DNA of 64,000 nucleotides from Bacillus coahuilensis m4-4 (GTDB lineage: Bacteria > Bacillota > Bacilli > Bacillales > Bacillaceae_K). A program made the position numbers and the translations under genes. The notes beneath the pieces are model-generated. The model had not been told where the DNA came from and searched no databases. It was given only the letters and a program-made list of their open reading frames with translations. The DNA is taken from assembly GCF_000171615.1 (NCBI RefSeq), contig NZ_ABFU01000018.3:26621-90620 (forward strand). The letters run 5' to 3'. This document shows, one piece after another, positions 46,951 through 56,115 of the stretch (its first letter is position 1; each line of letters begins with the position of its first letter).

Positions 46951-48114
46951 TTGGAGGTAAAGCTTCATGATATCGGAGAAGGAATGACAGAAGCCCATAT
47001 TTCTCATTATTTTGTCAAGCCAGGAGACAGAGTTCAAGCGGACACCCCCTTAGTTGAAGTTCAAACAGATAAAATGACAGCAGAAATACCTGCTCCCATC
47101 ACTGGAACCGTTAGAGAAATCATCATTAAGGAAGGGAATACGGTCAACGTTGGAACAACATTATTGGTTATGGAAGAAGGATTACACATTTCTAAACCTA
47201 ATAAAAACACCAACAAAAGGACCATTCTTGCCTCTCCTTTTACAAGAAAGCTTGCAAGGGAGAAAGGGATTGTATTAGAAGATATATTAGGGTCAGGACC
47301 CGGAGGGAGAATTCTAGAGTCAGATATAACCGGTAGTGAAGTTAGTCATTCCTCTACATCAAAGATGACACTAAAAAGTAGAAAAAACAATGGAAGAACA
47401 GTCTACAAAACAAAAAACGAAAATGTCTTTCTTCCTTTTAACGGAAGAAGAAAGCAAATTGCAGGGAAGATGGTTTCTTCTCTCCGCACCATTCCGCACT
47501 GTACACACTACGAAGAAATTGATGTAACCGAGCTTCTCATTTTACGAGACAACCTTAAACAACAAGGAATATCAATCTCAGCCACAGCTTTTTTCTTAAA
47601 AGCCTTGTCACTCACCCTAGTCCAGCATCCACTATTTAATTCACGCTTACATGAAGATAGACAAGAAATTGAATGCTTCTCCTCACACCATATTGGAATA
47701 GCAACAGATACAGAGGAAGGATTAATTGCCCCAGTTTTACATGCTGTCGAGTCAAAAAATCTAGCTGAGCTCCATCGTGATGTGAAGGAGTTAACAATAA
47801 AAGCCCAAGAGAATAGATTAACTCCCCATGATTTACGTGGTGGAACATTTACGATTAGCAATGTAGGTCCTTTAGGTGGATCAATTGGTGCTACTCCGAT
47901 TATTAATCCTCCAGAGGTAGGGTTAATGGCCTTTCATAAAACGAAAAAGAGGCCAATGGTCAATGATCATGATGAAATTGTCATTCGATCTATGATGAAT
48001 ATTTCTATGTCGTATGACCATCGTGTTATCGATGGTGGAAAAGCGGTGGCATTTACAAATCAATTTAGGGACCTTATTGAAAATCCAAGTCTTATGCTAG
48101 TGGAGTTGAGGTAA
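46951..48114 (+). CDS. Dihydrolipoamide acyltransferase (E2) of the oxoacid dehydrogenase complex
   Basis: Encodes 387 residues. One lipoyl domain (residues 1-78) has the lipoylated Lys in VQTDKMTAEIPAP. A Lys/Asn/Thr-rich linker leads to the E1/E3-binding domain (ASPFTRKLAREKGIVLEDI, GSGPGGRILESDI). The catalytic domain ends SMSYDHRVIDGG with the active His. Start TTG 46951 follows TAGGAGGTG. It would transfer the acyl group, here probably phenylacetyl, to CoA. Confidence 0.92.
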   Translation: MEVKLHDIGEGMTEAHISHYFVKPGDRVQADTPLVEVQTDKMTAEIPAPITGTVREIIIKEGNTVNVGTTLLVMEEGLHISKPNKNTNKRTILASPFTRKLAREKGIVLEDILGSGPGGRILESDITGSEVSHSSTSKMTLKSRKNNGRTVYKTKNENVFLPFNGRRKQIAGKMVSSLRTIPHCTHYEEIDVTELLILRDNLKQQGISISATAFFLKALSLTLVQHPLFNSRLHEDRQEIECFSSHHIGIATDTEEGLIAPVLHAVESKNLAELHRDVKELTIKAQENRLTPHDLRGGTFTISNVGPLGGSIGATPIINPPEVGLMAFHKTKKRPMVNDHDEIVIRSMMNISMSYDHRVIDGGKAVAFTNQFRDLIENPSLMLVELR

Positions 48115-49535
48115 TGGTAGTGGGAGAAATGGTTGATCAGAAAGAGATTGTTGTAGTAGGTGGAGGTCCGGGAGGATATCATGCGGCTATTCGAGCGGCA
48201 CAGCTTGGCAAGCAGGTGACCATCATAGAGAAGGGTGCAGTGGGAGGCGTGTGTCTTCATGAAGGATGTATCCCTTCAAAAGCACTAGCTCATTTAGCTC
48301 ATCAAAAAGCTAAGCTAGAAAACAATCGACAGTTAGGTCTTATCGTTCCGAATATAGAGGTGGACTTAACGATATTTAAGAAGTACAAAATTTCACTTAT
48401 ACAGCAATTAAACGATGGTATCGAAGCCCTTTTATCAGGGAACGGCGTAGAAGTGATAAAGGGAACGGCTACTTTCGTTTCGAGTAATCGAATTGGGATC
48501 GAGCGAGATGACTCCTATCACTTAGTAGAATTTAATCAATGCATCATCGCAACAGGAGGTAAGCTCTCCATTCCCCATTCTTTTATGGGACGTGGAATTC
48601 TATCTAGCAAAGAATTGTATCAATTAGAAGAAGTTCCTGAAAAACTTTTAATCTACGGAAATGATACAAAGGCAATTGAAGCGGCCTTCTCGTTTAATAG
48701 CTTAGGAACGGATGTCACTATCATCATGAATAAATCTCCGTTGCTCGATTCAAGCTTAAATAAGGAATTAATCAGAACCATGAAGAAAAGAAAAATATCG
48801 TGTCATCAAGGTTATGATCTTCTAGAAATGAGTGACACTTCTGAAGGTGTACACGTTACATTCCAGTCTGAAGTGAAAGGACTCTTAACAGTTGAAAACA
48901 CTCCTGTCTATTTATCTGAAGAGGTTGTACCGAACTTAGAAGAACTTGGGGTAGAACGCATCGGGATCGAAACGTCTATGAACGGATTTATTAAAGTAAA
49001 TGAAGTTTGCGAAACTTCCATTCCATTCATCTATGCTATTGGAGATGTAACGGGTGAGAGGTATGCCACAAAAGCAATTAGACAAGGAAAAGTAGCAGCG
49101 GAGCATGCATGTCAGGAGAAACCTGAATACGATGACAGGTACCATCCAACTGTCATATATAGTATTCCACCTATCGTCTCAGTAGGGTTAACAGAGGAAG
49201 AGGCGAGTCAAGAATATATCTATGAATCTAGTCTGTATCCTCTTAGAAGCAACGGGACGATTGCGTTACAGAATGAACGAGAAGGGTTTATTAAAGTGAT
49301 AGCAGAAAAAGACACGGGGTTTTTAATAGGTATTCATATGATGGGCGAAGGAGTGGTTGAACTGAGTTCTGCAGCTATTATTGGCCTTGAAATGGCTGCA
49401 AGAAAAGAAGACTTCACGTTTCCTTTCTACCCACACCCCAGCATGAATGAAGCTTTAATAGAAGCGGTTGAAGCGCTTGATGGTAAAGCTATTCATATGC
49501 GACCTAAAACAAAACTAAAAATCAGCAATCAATAG
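48114..49535 (+). CDS. Dihydrolipoamide dehydrogenase-like E3 with altered NAD-binding motif
   Basis: Encodes 473 residues. The FAD loop GGGPGGYHAAIRAAQLG, redox disulfide GGVCLHEGCIPSK and C-terminal His-Glu pair (HPSMNEALIEAVEAL) are intact. In the central NAD domain the usual G-x-G-x2-G is replaced by IYGNDTKAIEAAFSF, and the S-x-G-R-x-P/A-N strand is VYLSEEVVPN. NAD binding may therefore be weak or different. The start ATG overlaps the E2 stop; ATG 48129 (MVDQKEIVVV) is an alternative with GGGAGA upstream. Fourth gene of the complex. Confidence 0.85.
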   Translation: MVVGEMVDQKEIVVVGGGPGGYHAAIRAAQLGKQVTIIEKGAVGGVCLHEGCIPSKALAHLAHQKAKLENNRQLGLIVPNIEVDLTIFKKYKISLIQQLNDGIEALLSGNGVEVIKGTATFVSSNRIGIERDDSYHLVEFNQCIIATGGKLSIPHSFMGRGILSSKELYQLEEVPEKLLIYGNDTKAIEAAFSFNSLGTDVTIIMNKSPLLDSSLNKELIRTMKKRKISCHQGYDLLEMSDTSEGVHVTFQSEVKGLLTVENTPVYLSEEVVPNLEELGVERIGIETSMNGFIKVNEVCETSIPFIYAIGDVTGERYATKAIRQGKVAAEHACQEKPEYDDRYHPTVIYSIPPIVSVGLTEEEASQEYIYESSLYPLRSNGTIALQNEREGFIKVIAEKDTGFLIGIHMMGEGVVELSSAAIIGLEMAARKEDFTFPFYPHPSMNEALIEAVEALDGKAIHMRPKTKLKISNQ

Positions 49536-49540
49536 GAGGA

Positions 49541-50665
49541 ATGAAACATGCAAGAACTAAAATAAAAACCAAAGATGTAAATTCAGAGGACTTTTTTCCA
49601 GTAACAGATGTAGACTATTTAGAAATTTATAGTGGAAATGCTAAGCAATCGGCTCATTATTACTGCACAGCCTTTGGTTTTCGATTAGTAGGATACTCTG
49701 GTCTTGAGACAGGGAACAGAGAAACGGTTTCCTATGTACTCAAACAGAATAAACTAACCCTTGTTATCACAGGTTCCTTACATGATCACAGCCGAGTTGC
49801 TGAGTTTGTTAAGCTTCATGGTGATGGTGTGAAAGATGTGGCCTTGAAAGTTGCAGATTGTGATAAAGCTTATACGGAAGCTGTAAATAGGGGAGCTATC
49901 GTTATTCTTCCACCGACTGAATTTAGCGATGAATGCGGGACAATTAAAAAAGCGATCATTGGTACATACGGAGACACGATTCATACGTTAATAGAACGTA
50001 CGGACTATACTGGAGTATTCTTACCAGGATTTAAAGCAATGGAAGCTTCGATTAACCAGAGTGAAACTGGCTTACTTGCAGTGGATCATGTTGTTGGAAA
50101 TGTGGAAGAGATGGAAGAATGGGTCGGATATTACGAAAAGGTTATGGGATTTAAACAATTAAAGCATTTTACAGATAAAGATATCACAACGGAATATAGT
50201 GCACTCATGTCAAAAGTGATGCATAACGGGGGAAGAATTAAATTCCCAATTAATGAGCCGGCAGAAGGAAAGCGTAAATCACAAATCCAAGAGTACTTAG
50301 AGTTTTATAATGGAGCAGGAGTCCAGCATTTAGCCCTATTAACAGAAGATATCGTCGAAACGGTGACTCGCTTACAATCGAATGGAGTGGAATTTTTACA
50401 AACTCCGGATTCTTACTATGACGTATTGTCTGAACGGGTTGGGGATATTGACGAAGAGATTGATCAGCTTAAAGAGTTAAAAATTCTAGTAGACAGAGAT
50501 GACGAAGGGTATTTGCTTCAAATCTTTACAAAGCCTATTGTCGACCGTCCTACCTTATTTATTGAAATCATTCAACGAAAAGGTGCTAGAGGCTTCGGAG
50601 AAGGTAATTTTAAGGCTTTATTTGAATCGATAGAAAGAGAGCAGGAAAAAAGAGGGAACTTGTAA
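49541..50665 (+). CDS. hppD: 4-hydroxyphenylpyruvate dioxygenase
   Basis: Encodes 374 residues, strongly matching Bacillus HppD. Fe(II) ligands: His in LLAVDHVVGNVEEME, His in GAGVQHLALLT and Glu in PTLFIEIIQRKG. It converts 4-hydroxyphenylpyruvate to homogentisate. The start is uncertain: ATG 49541 lies only one to two bases after AGGAGGA, while ATG 49548 is well spaced but out of frame unless one base is missing within the next 15 bases. Either way the protein from SEDFFPVTDVDYLEIY is complete. Confidence 0.95.
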   Translation: MKHARTKIKTKDVNSEDFFPVTDVDYLEIYSGNAKQSAHYYCTAFGFRLVGYSGLETGNRETVSYVLKQNKLTLVITGSLHDHSRVAEFVKLHGDGVKDVALKVADCDKAYTEAVNRGAIVILPPTEFSDECGTIKKAIIGTYGDTIHTLIERTDYTGVFLPGFKAMEASINQSETGLLAVDHVVGNVEEMEEWVGYYEKVMGFKQLKHFTDKDITTEYSALMSKVMHNGGRIKFPINEPAEGKRKSQIQEYLEFYNGAGVQHLALLTEDIVETVTRLQSNGVEFLQTPDSYYDVLSERVGDIDEEIDQLKELKILVDRDDEGYLLQIFTKPIVDRPTLFIEIIQRKGARGFGEGNFKALFESIEREQEKRGNL

Positions 50666-50679
50666 GTTTAACTTAGTCG

Positions 50680-50713
50680 TAGCGCCTTTTACTCTTATCG
50701 CTAAAAGGCGCTA
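50680..50713 (+). terminator. Strong inverted repeat after hppD, without T tract
   Basis: TAGCGCCTTTTA and TAAAAGGCGCTA pair perfectly (12 bp, 10-nt loop). The tail is TGTGTTT, so full termination is doubtful; partial termination or mRNA protection is likely. Confidence 0.55.
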
Positions 50714-50746
50714 TGTGTTTAAAGGTCATGATTGGAGGAACAGAAC

Positions 50747-51850
50747 ATGAGGACAAAGGAGCAACTTCGAGTAATTACGGCATATAATCCGGAAAACCAG
50801 CTTGACCACAATCTAATAAAGCTCTCAGAAAATGAAAATATTTATGGGTGCTCTCCTAACGTAATAGAAGCCATTAAGAAGATTACAAACCTGCATATCT
50901 ATCCTGATTCGTCTGCTTCAGAGTTGAAAAAGGCGCTTAGTAGTTACCACGGTGTAAAAGGTTCAGATCTTTTTATAGGGAACGGTTCAGATGAATTGAT
51001 TCGTTTATTATCACGTGCGTTTATTTGCTCTGGAGACGAAGCGATCATGGCTGAGGTTACATTTCCACGCTATAGGACCAATGTGATCATTGAAGGAGGA
51101 ATTCCAGTGTGTGTTCCTTTGGAGAACGGGAAGCATGATCTACCTGCTATGGCCAATAAACTTTCCAGCCGAACGAAAATAATGTTTATTTGTAACCCGA
51201 ATAATCCTACAGGAACCGTTGTGACAAAAGAAGAATTAACACGGTTTATTCAGCAAATACCCAAAGAAGTCCTGATTATTTTAGATGAAGCGTATGAAGA
51301 GTATGTGACGTCTCAAGACTTCCTGCAAGGCATTCCATTCGTGTCTCAGTATCCGAATTTAGTGGTCCTAAGAACCTTTTCAAAAATGTACGGTCTGGCT
51401 AGCCTACGTGTAGGGTACGGAATCATGAACCCTCTTATTATAGAAGCTCTAGAGAAAGTAAGGGACGTATTTAATGTAAGTACAATAGCCCAACAGGCTG
51501 CACTTGCTGCATTAGAAGATGAAAACTTTAAGCTTGAGTGTAAAGTGAAAAATGATCACATTCGAAAAATTGTTGAAAGAAGACTCCTGGAAGAATCCAT
51601 CGTATTTTATCCTACCCAATCCAATTTTATCATGATTCAAACAGGATTAAACGGAAGCTTTGTAACACGAGAGTTAAAGAAAATTGGGTACTCTGTAAGG
51701 TCAGGTGAGTTTTTAGGTCATCCAAATTGGATTCGCGTTGCGTTTGGAACATTAGAAGACATGGATAAGATCTTAGGACTACTATTACGCTTAATGAAAA
51801 AAAGGGGGGAGTACACTGAATATACGTCCAGAAGAATTAGTATGGAATGA
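50747..51850 (+). CDS. HisC-family aminotransferase, probable aromatic aminotransferase
   Basis: Encodes 367 residues from ATG 50747 after TTGGAGGAA. PLP-enzyme motifs: LSENENIYGCSPN, GNGSDELIRLL, ICNPNNPTGTVV, LDEAYEEYV and RTFSKMYGLASLRVGYG with the PLP Lys. It belongs to the histidinol-phosphate aminotransferase group, several of which accept Tyr and Phe. Directly after hppD and before hmg genes, the fitting job is tyrosine to 4-hydroxyphenylpyruvate. No histidine genes lie nearby. Confidence 0.82.
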   Translation: MRTKEQLRVITAYNPENQLDHNLIKLSENENIYGCSPNVIEAIKKITNLHIYPDSSASELKKALSSYHGVKGSDLFIGNGSDELIRLLSRAFICSGDEAIMAEVTFPRYRTNVIIEGGIPVCVPLENGKHDLPAMANKLSSRTKIMFICNPNNPTGTVVTKEELTRFIQQIPKEVLIILDEAYEEYVTSQDFLQGIPFVSQYPNLVVLRTFSKMYGLASLRVGYGIMNPLIIEALEKVRDVFNVSTIAQQAALAALEDENFKLECKVKNDHIRKIVERRLLEESIVFYPTQSNFIMIQTGLNGSFVTRELKKIGYSVRSGEFLGHPNWIRVAFGTLEDMDKILGLLLRLMKKRGEYTEYTSRRISME

Positions 51851-52427
51851 AAGATATAAGCTCTTAATTGGTTCGATTCTTCCTCGACCAATTGCCTTTG
51901 TATCCACTATAAATGATAACGTAGAAAGTAATTTAGCTCCTTTTAGTTTTTATACTGCGATATGCGCAGATCCTATGCTTGTCTGTTTTTCACCAATGAG
52001 AAACGGGGTTAGTGGAGAGAAGAAAGATACACTTAAAAATATAGAAGAGACGAACGAATTTGTTATCAATGTTGTGAGTGGAGATATAGTGGAGAGAATG
52101 AATGTAACAGCTCAAAATGTGCCAGGAGGGGTCGATGAATTTGATTTAGCTGGACTGACAAAAAAGAAGTCTAGTATGGTTTCCGCATACAGAGTAGGTG
52201 AAAGTAAAGTGAGTCTAGAGTGTGTGTTACACGACCTTCATCATTATGGGGATGTCCCTGGATCTGGAAGCTTAGTAGTGGGTAGAGTGGTTGCTGCCCA
52301 TATTGACGAAGCTGCATTTGATTCAGGAAGGATTCGTACGGAAGTGTTAAAACCTATCGGACGAATGGCGGGTCAGGTGTATACCAATCCCCTCGCCGAA
52401 ATGTTTGAGCTAGAAAGGAAGTCGTAA
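51816..52427 (+). CDS. Flavin reductase-like FMN-binding protein
   Basis: Encodes 203 residues if started at CTG 51816, six bases after a G6 ribosome site. The only ATG (51975) would remove the conserved beginning VWNERYKLLIGSILPRPIAFVST, so a non-ATG start is favoured. Other family features are NLAPFSFYTAICADPMLVCFS and KDTLKNIEETNEFVINV. It overlaps the aminotransferase by 35 bases. Family members bind FMN and reduce flavin or act as small oxidoreductases. The partner here is unknown. Confidence 0.8.
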   Translation: MNIRPEELVWNERYKLLIGSILPRPIAFVSTINDNVESNLAPFSFYTAICADPMLVCFSPMRNGVSGEKKDTLKNIEETNEFVINVVSGDIVERMNVTAQNVPGGVDEFDLAGLTKKKSSMVSAYRVGESKVSLECVLHDLHHYGDVPGSGSLVVGRVVAAHIDEAAFDSGRIRTEVLKPIGRMAGQVYTNPLAEMFELERKS

Positions 52428-52429
52428 CG

Positions 52430-53341
52430 ATGAAGTTTGTTACATTTCAAAAAAATGACGGGGACCTTCGGGCAGGAATACTAGTAAATAACCAGATTTT
52501 TGACTTGCATGAATGCTCTCATGGCAAATTACCCCTGTCTTTACTCCGGTACATAGAAGACTATCAATCATATGAACAGATGCTACTAGACGTATTGTCA
52601 GCAGGTGAGAAAACAACAGGGATTAGTTTGGCAGAAGCTCAGTTAGTGTCTCCTTTACCTAAGCCTCAAAGTGTTAGAGATTTTTATGCCTTTTTAGAGC
52701 ATGTAAAACAAGCTAGAGCAAGAAGGGGTCTTGAAGTTATTCCAGAGTGGTTCCGGGCACCGGTCTTTTATTTCACCAATCATCTAGCGGTAAAAGGGCC
52801 AGGCGATGTTATTCTGTTCCCGGAAAATTCCAAAGAATGGGATTATGAATTAGAAGTAGCGTGTATTATTGGTAAACAAGGTCGAAATATTTCAAGAGAA
52901 CAGGCAATGGAGTTTGTCTTCGGTTTTTGTATTATGAATGATTGGAGTGCAAGAGACCTACAGCGTGAAGAGATGAAAGTAGGACTTGGTCCAGCGAAGG
53001 GGAAGGATTTCGCGACAACCTTAGGTCCTTGGATTGTAACGAAGAATGAGCTTTCAGAACAGATAGCAGGTGACGTATTACGTGCTAGTATGACTGCCAA
53101 GGTGAACGGAAAGCTCTTGTCGTCTGGTAATGCAGGTGATATGTATTTCTCATTTGGTGAGTTAATTGAGCAGGCCTCAAAAGATGTTACTCTCTATCCT
53201 GGTGAAGTAATTGGGTCAGGGACTGTAGGGTCTGGCTGCCTATTAGAATTAGGAACAGAAGTACATAGATGGCTTGAAACAGGAGATGTTGTGGAGTTAG
53301 AGATAGAAGGCCTTGGGGTTTTACGAAACAGTGTGGGATAA
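52430..53341 (+). CDS. Fumarylacetoacetate hydrolase-family protein
   Basis: Encodes 303 residues. The metal-binding FAH core shows KGPGDVILFPENSKEWDYELEVACIIG with the E-x-E ligands, FCIMNDWSARDLQ, GPAKGKDFATTLGPWIVT and IGSGTVGSGCLLELG. It should cleave fumarylacetoacetate to fumarate and acetoacetate, the last step of homogentisate breakdown, given its place beside hmgA and hppD. No maleylacetoacetate isomerase is seen in the window. Confidence 0.9.
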   Translation: MKFVTFQKNDGDLRAGILVNNQIFDLHECSHGKLPLSLLRYIEDYQSYEQMLLDVLSAGEKTTGISLAEAQLVSPLPKPQSVRDFYAFLEHVKQARARRGLEVIPEWFRAPVFYFTNHLAVKGPGDVILFPENSKEWDYELEVACIIGKQGRNISREQAMEFVFGFCIMNDWSARDLQREEMKVGLGPAKGKDFATTLGPWIVTKNELSEQIAGDVLRASMTAKVNGKLLSSGNAGDMYFSFGELIEQASKDVTLYPGEVIGSGTVGSGCLLELGTEVHRWLETGDVVELEIEGLGVLRNSVG

Positions 53342-53352
53342 GGAGGGGCAAA

Positions 53353-54493
53353 ATGTATTATCAAAGGCTAGGTACCATTCCAAAGAAACGTCATACAACA
53401 TTTTATAAAGAGGATGGAACGTTATATAGAGAACAGGTGATGGGAACAAGAGGGTTTTCAGGGGCGCAGTCGATTTTATATCATCACCACATGCCAACAT
53501 CTGTTGTAAAGTCGTCATATCTTGGACGCTACCTTCCGGAATTTGAGGAAGATTCCAATGTGCGTCACCGTCATTTTTATACAGATGAGGTAGAAGAAAG
53601 TAATGGAGTAGAGAGGCAGTTTGTATTAGGAAATAGCGATGTCCTTATTGGAAAATTACATCTAAAAGAAGAAATGACGTCCTTTTATCGTAATGGGGAC
53701 GGGGATGAATGCTTATTTGTTCATGACGGGGAAGGAACACTGCATACGATGTTTGGTAGCCTTTCATATGAAAAAGGAGATTATCTTGTCATTCCTGTTG
53801 GAACCATTTACAGGCTCGTTCCAAAGGTACCAACAAAGTTCTTAGTTATTGAAGCGTTTAGTCAAATTTCTACCCCTAAGCGTTACCGAAATGAGTACGG
53901 CCAGCTTTTAGAACATAGTCCTTTTTGTGAGAGGGATATAAGAGGTCCTGAACAGCTAGAAACTAATTCTGAGCTTAGTGAGGTTGAAGTTATCACAAAG
54001 TCGAGAGGAGCCCTCCACTCTCATATTCTGGATCATCATCCTTTTGATGTAGTGGGATGGGATGGATTTTTTGTATCCTTTTGCTTTTAATATCCGCGAT
54101 TTTGAACCGATTACAGGTCGTATCCATCAGCCGCCACCCGTTCATCAAACATTTGAAGCTCATAATTTTGTTGTCTGTAGTTTTGTCCCACGACTATATG
54201 ATTATCATCCAGATTCTATTCCTGCACCTTATTACCATAGCAATGTGAATAGTGATGAAGTGCTATTTTACGTTGAGGGTAATTTCATGAGTAGAAAAGG
54301 GGTGAAGGAGGAGAGCATTACCCTTCATCCACTAGGTATTCCTCATGGCCCTCACCCAGGGAAAACAGAAGGAAGCATTGGAAAAAGAGAGACTCATGAA
54401 TTGGCGGTCATGGTCGATACATTTAAGCCGTTAAAGGTTGTGAAGAGGACTGGTTGTTTAGAGGATGAACACTATATGTATTCTTGGAGTTAA
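53353..54493 (+). pseudogene. hmgA: Homogentisate 1,2-dioxygenase, one frameshift
   Basis: Joined frames give about 380 residues. Motifs: GFSGAQSILYHHHMPT, DGDECLFVHDGEGTL, HSHILDHHPFDVVGWDG, then IHQPPPVHQTFEAHNFVVC and a His/Glu-containing YYHSNVNSDEVLFYVEG. One extra T in the T6 run at 54067-54072 breaks it; removal gives GWDGFLYPFAFNIRDFEP. The enzyme opens the homogentisate ring to maleylacetoacetate with Fe(II) and O2. Last gene of the tyrosine branch. Confidence 0.92.
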
Positions 54494-54494
54494 A

Positions 54495-54524
54495 GCAAGC
54501 TGTCCATACCTTGGACAGCTTGTT
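54495..54524. terminator. Terminator after hmgA, probably bidirectional
   Basis: CAAGCTGTCC pairs with GGACAGCTTG around a 7-nt loop, followed by TTTGC. It lies between convergent genes. Confidence 0.85.
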
Positions 54525-54532
54525 TGCATTTA

Positions 54533-55150
54533 TTAATAGGCGATGCCAACTCGTTTATTATAGTACGTATTTGTAGATACCAAAGAATATAGACAATCCG
54601 CTGTGTCGTATATGGAGATTTGTGTGCCAGCTTCAGGAAGAACGTTTTCTTCTACTCGATACGAGCCTACCTTTTCCCCTGTTGGCAAATAGGTAGGGCA
54701 AAGTATCGTCCAATTTAAATGAGAATGTTTAAGCATAAGGAATACTTTTAAGTGTTCTTCTGCTGCTCGTGTACTTTTCCGTTTACTCTCATTTGTTGTA
54801 AAGCGATATTTATTTGGTTCCGATTGTGCTTGAAGAATACCAGCCGTTCCAATAGTAGAAAGCTTTGACAAACCAAGCTTATACATGCTTTGTAGGATGA
54901 TTGGAAAACCTTTTGATAGGGAGTCTGTACCATCTGTTCCGAGGCAACTAACGACTAGGTCGGCACCTTTTAAGGTAGTGTAAACAGATTGATTGTCTAA
55001 TATATCCCCTGTGATTATACTAAGTTTTGCATGAGGCTGAATTTTCTTTGCGTCCCTTACTAGTACATGTACAGAATGACCATCTTGTAAGGCTTGCTCT
55101 AAAAAGATTGAGCCAACTCGTCCTGTTGCGCCGAATAACGCAATGTTCAT
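54533..55150 (-). CDS. NAD(P)H-binding Rossmann protein (NmrA/SDR-like)
   Basis: Encodes 205 residues. The nucleotide loop GATGRVGSIFLEQAL is at residues 7-21; ADLVVSCLGTDG and LNWTILCPTYLPTGEKVG are typical of the YwnB/YhfK-like atypical SDR group. The catalytic Tyr-x3-Lys is not evident, so it may be a binding or redox-sensing protein. Ribosome site AAAGGAGAAAAA. Function is unknown. Confidence 0.82.
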   Translation of the reverse strand: MNIALFGATGRVGSIFLEQALQDGHSVHVLVRDAKKIQPHAKLSIITGDILDNQSVYTTLKGADLVVSCLGTDGTDSLSKGFPIILQSMYKLGLSKLSTIGTAGILQAQSEPNKYRFTTNESKRKSTRAAEEHLKVFLMLKHSHLNWTILCPTYLPTGEKVGSYRVEENVLPEAGTQISIYDTADCLYSLVSTNTYYNKRVGIAY

Positions 55151-55305
55151 GATTTTTTCTCCTTTTCTTTTTAATTATGAGTTTATCGAAAGAAAGCAGG
55201 GAAGTATAGAAATTATGTGTAAACAAATGCATTGACTTTTTAGCTGTATGACCGTATGATAGCCTACGTACTAAATAATCCGATAAGAATAGTGGGGTTT
55301 TAAAG

Positions 55306-56115
55306 ATGAAAAAATGGACTTTATATCTTGTGCTTGCTTTGACAACTATTTTCATCGCCGCATGTGGAACAAATGAAACTGCGGAAGAAGAAACAACAGG
55401 TTCAAACGCAGACATGACATTATATGATGAAGTAATGGAAAATGGAGAGCTTTTAATTGGAACGGAAGGAACATATCCACCGTTTACATTCCACGATGAG
55501 TCTGGAGAGTTAACTGGATTTGACGTTGAAATTGCTAAAGAAGTAGCGAGTCGTTTAGGTGTAGAAGCGAAATTTATGGAAACTCAGTGGGATGCTATGT
55601 TTGAAGGGTTGAACTCAGAGCGCTTTGATGTGATTGCGAACCAAGTTGGAATTCGTGATGATCGTAAAGAAACATACGATTTTTCAAATCCATACATTGT
55701 ATCTTCTGCCGTACTAGTAACAAGTAAAGAGAGTGATATTACAACCTTTGAAGAAATTGATGGTTTAAAATCTGCTCAATCATTAACTAGTAACTATAAA
55801 GACATTGCTGAAAGCTATGGAGCGGAGATTGTTGGGGTTGAAGGTTTAGCTCAAGCGATTCAAAATCTTGAAAATGGCCGTGTCGATGTAACAGTAAATG
55901 ATAAAATTGCGATTCTAGACTACTTTAAACAAAATGAAAATGCTGGAGTCAAGATTGCTGCGACAGCAGAAGAAGCTTCTGAGAGTGGGTTTATGTTCCG
56001 TAAAGGAAATGAAGAACTTGTTGAAGCTGTAAACAAAGCGTTAGAGGAAATGATTGAAGACGGTACGTATGAAGAAATCTCTGTAAAATGGTTTGGAGAA
56101 AATGTACTTCAGTAG
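55306..56115 (+). CDS. tcyA: L-cystine-binding lipoprotein TcyA
   Basis: Encodes 269 residues with a lipoprotein signal (FIAACG). The amino-acid-binding fold carries GTEGTYPPFTFHDESGELTG, METQWDAMFEGLNSERFDV and SAQSLTSNYKDIAESYGAE, all very like B. subtilis TcyA. It delivers cystine to TcyBC. A different polar amino acid remains possible. Confidence 0.85.
   Translation: MKKWTLYLVLALTTIFIAACGTNETAEEETTGSNADMTLYDEVMENGELLIGTEGTYPPFTFHDESGELTGFDVEIAKEVASRLGVEAKFMETQWDAMFEGLNSERFDVIANQVGIRDDRKETYDFSNPYIVSSAVLVTSKESDITTFEEIDGLKSAQSLTSNYKDIAESYGAEIVGVEGLAQAIQNLENGRVDVTVNDKIAILDYFKQNENAGVKIAATAEEASESGFMFRKGNEELVEAVNKALEEMIEDGTYEEISVKWFGENVLQ

Noticed and set aside
44888..49535. Main pyruvate dehydrogenase or branched-chain complex
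   Set aside because: Not excluded by sequence, but the position right after phenylalanine dehydrogenase and inside the aromatic island favours an aryl-pyruvate substrate. Kept as inference.
50747..51850. Histidine biosynthesis gene hisC
   Set aside because: No his genes are nearby; it lies between hppD and the homogentisate genes, so an aromatic aminotransferase role is more likely.
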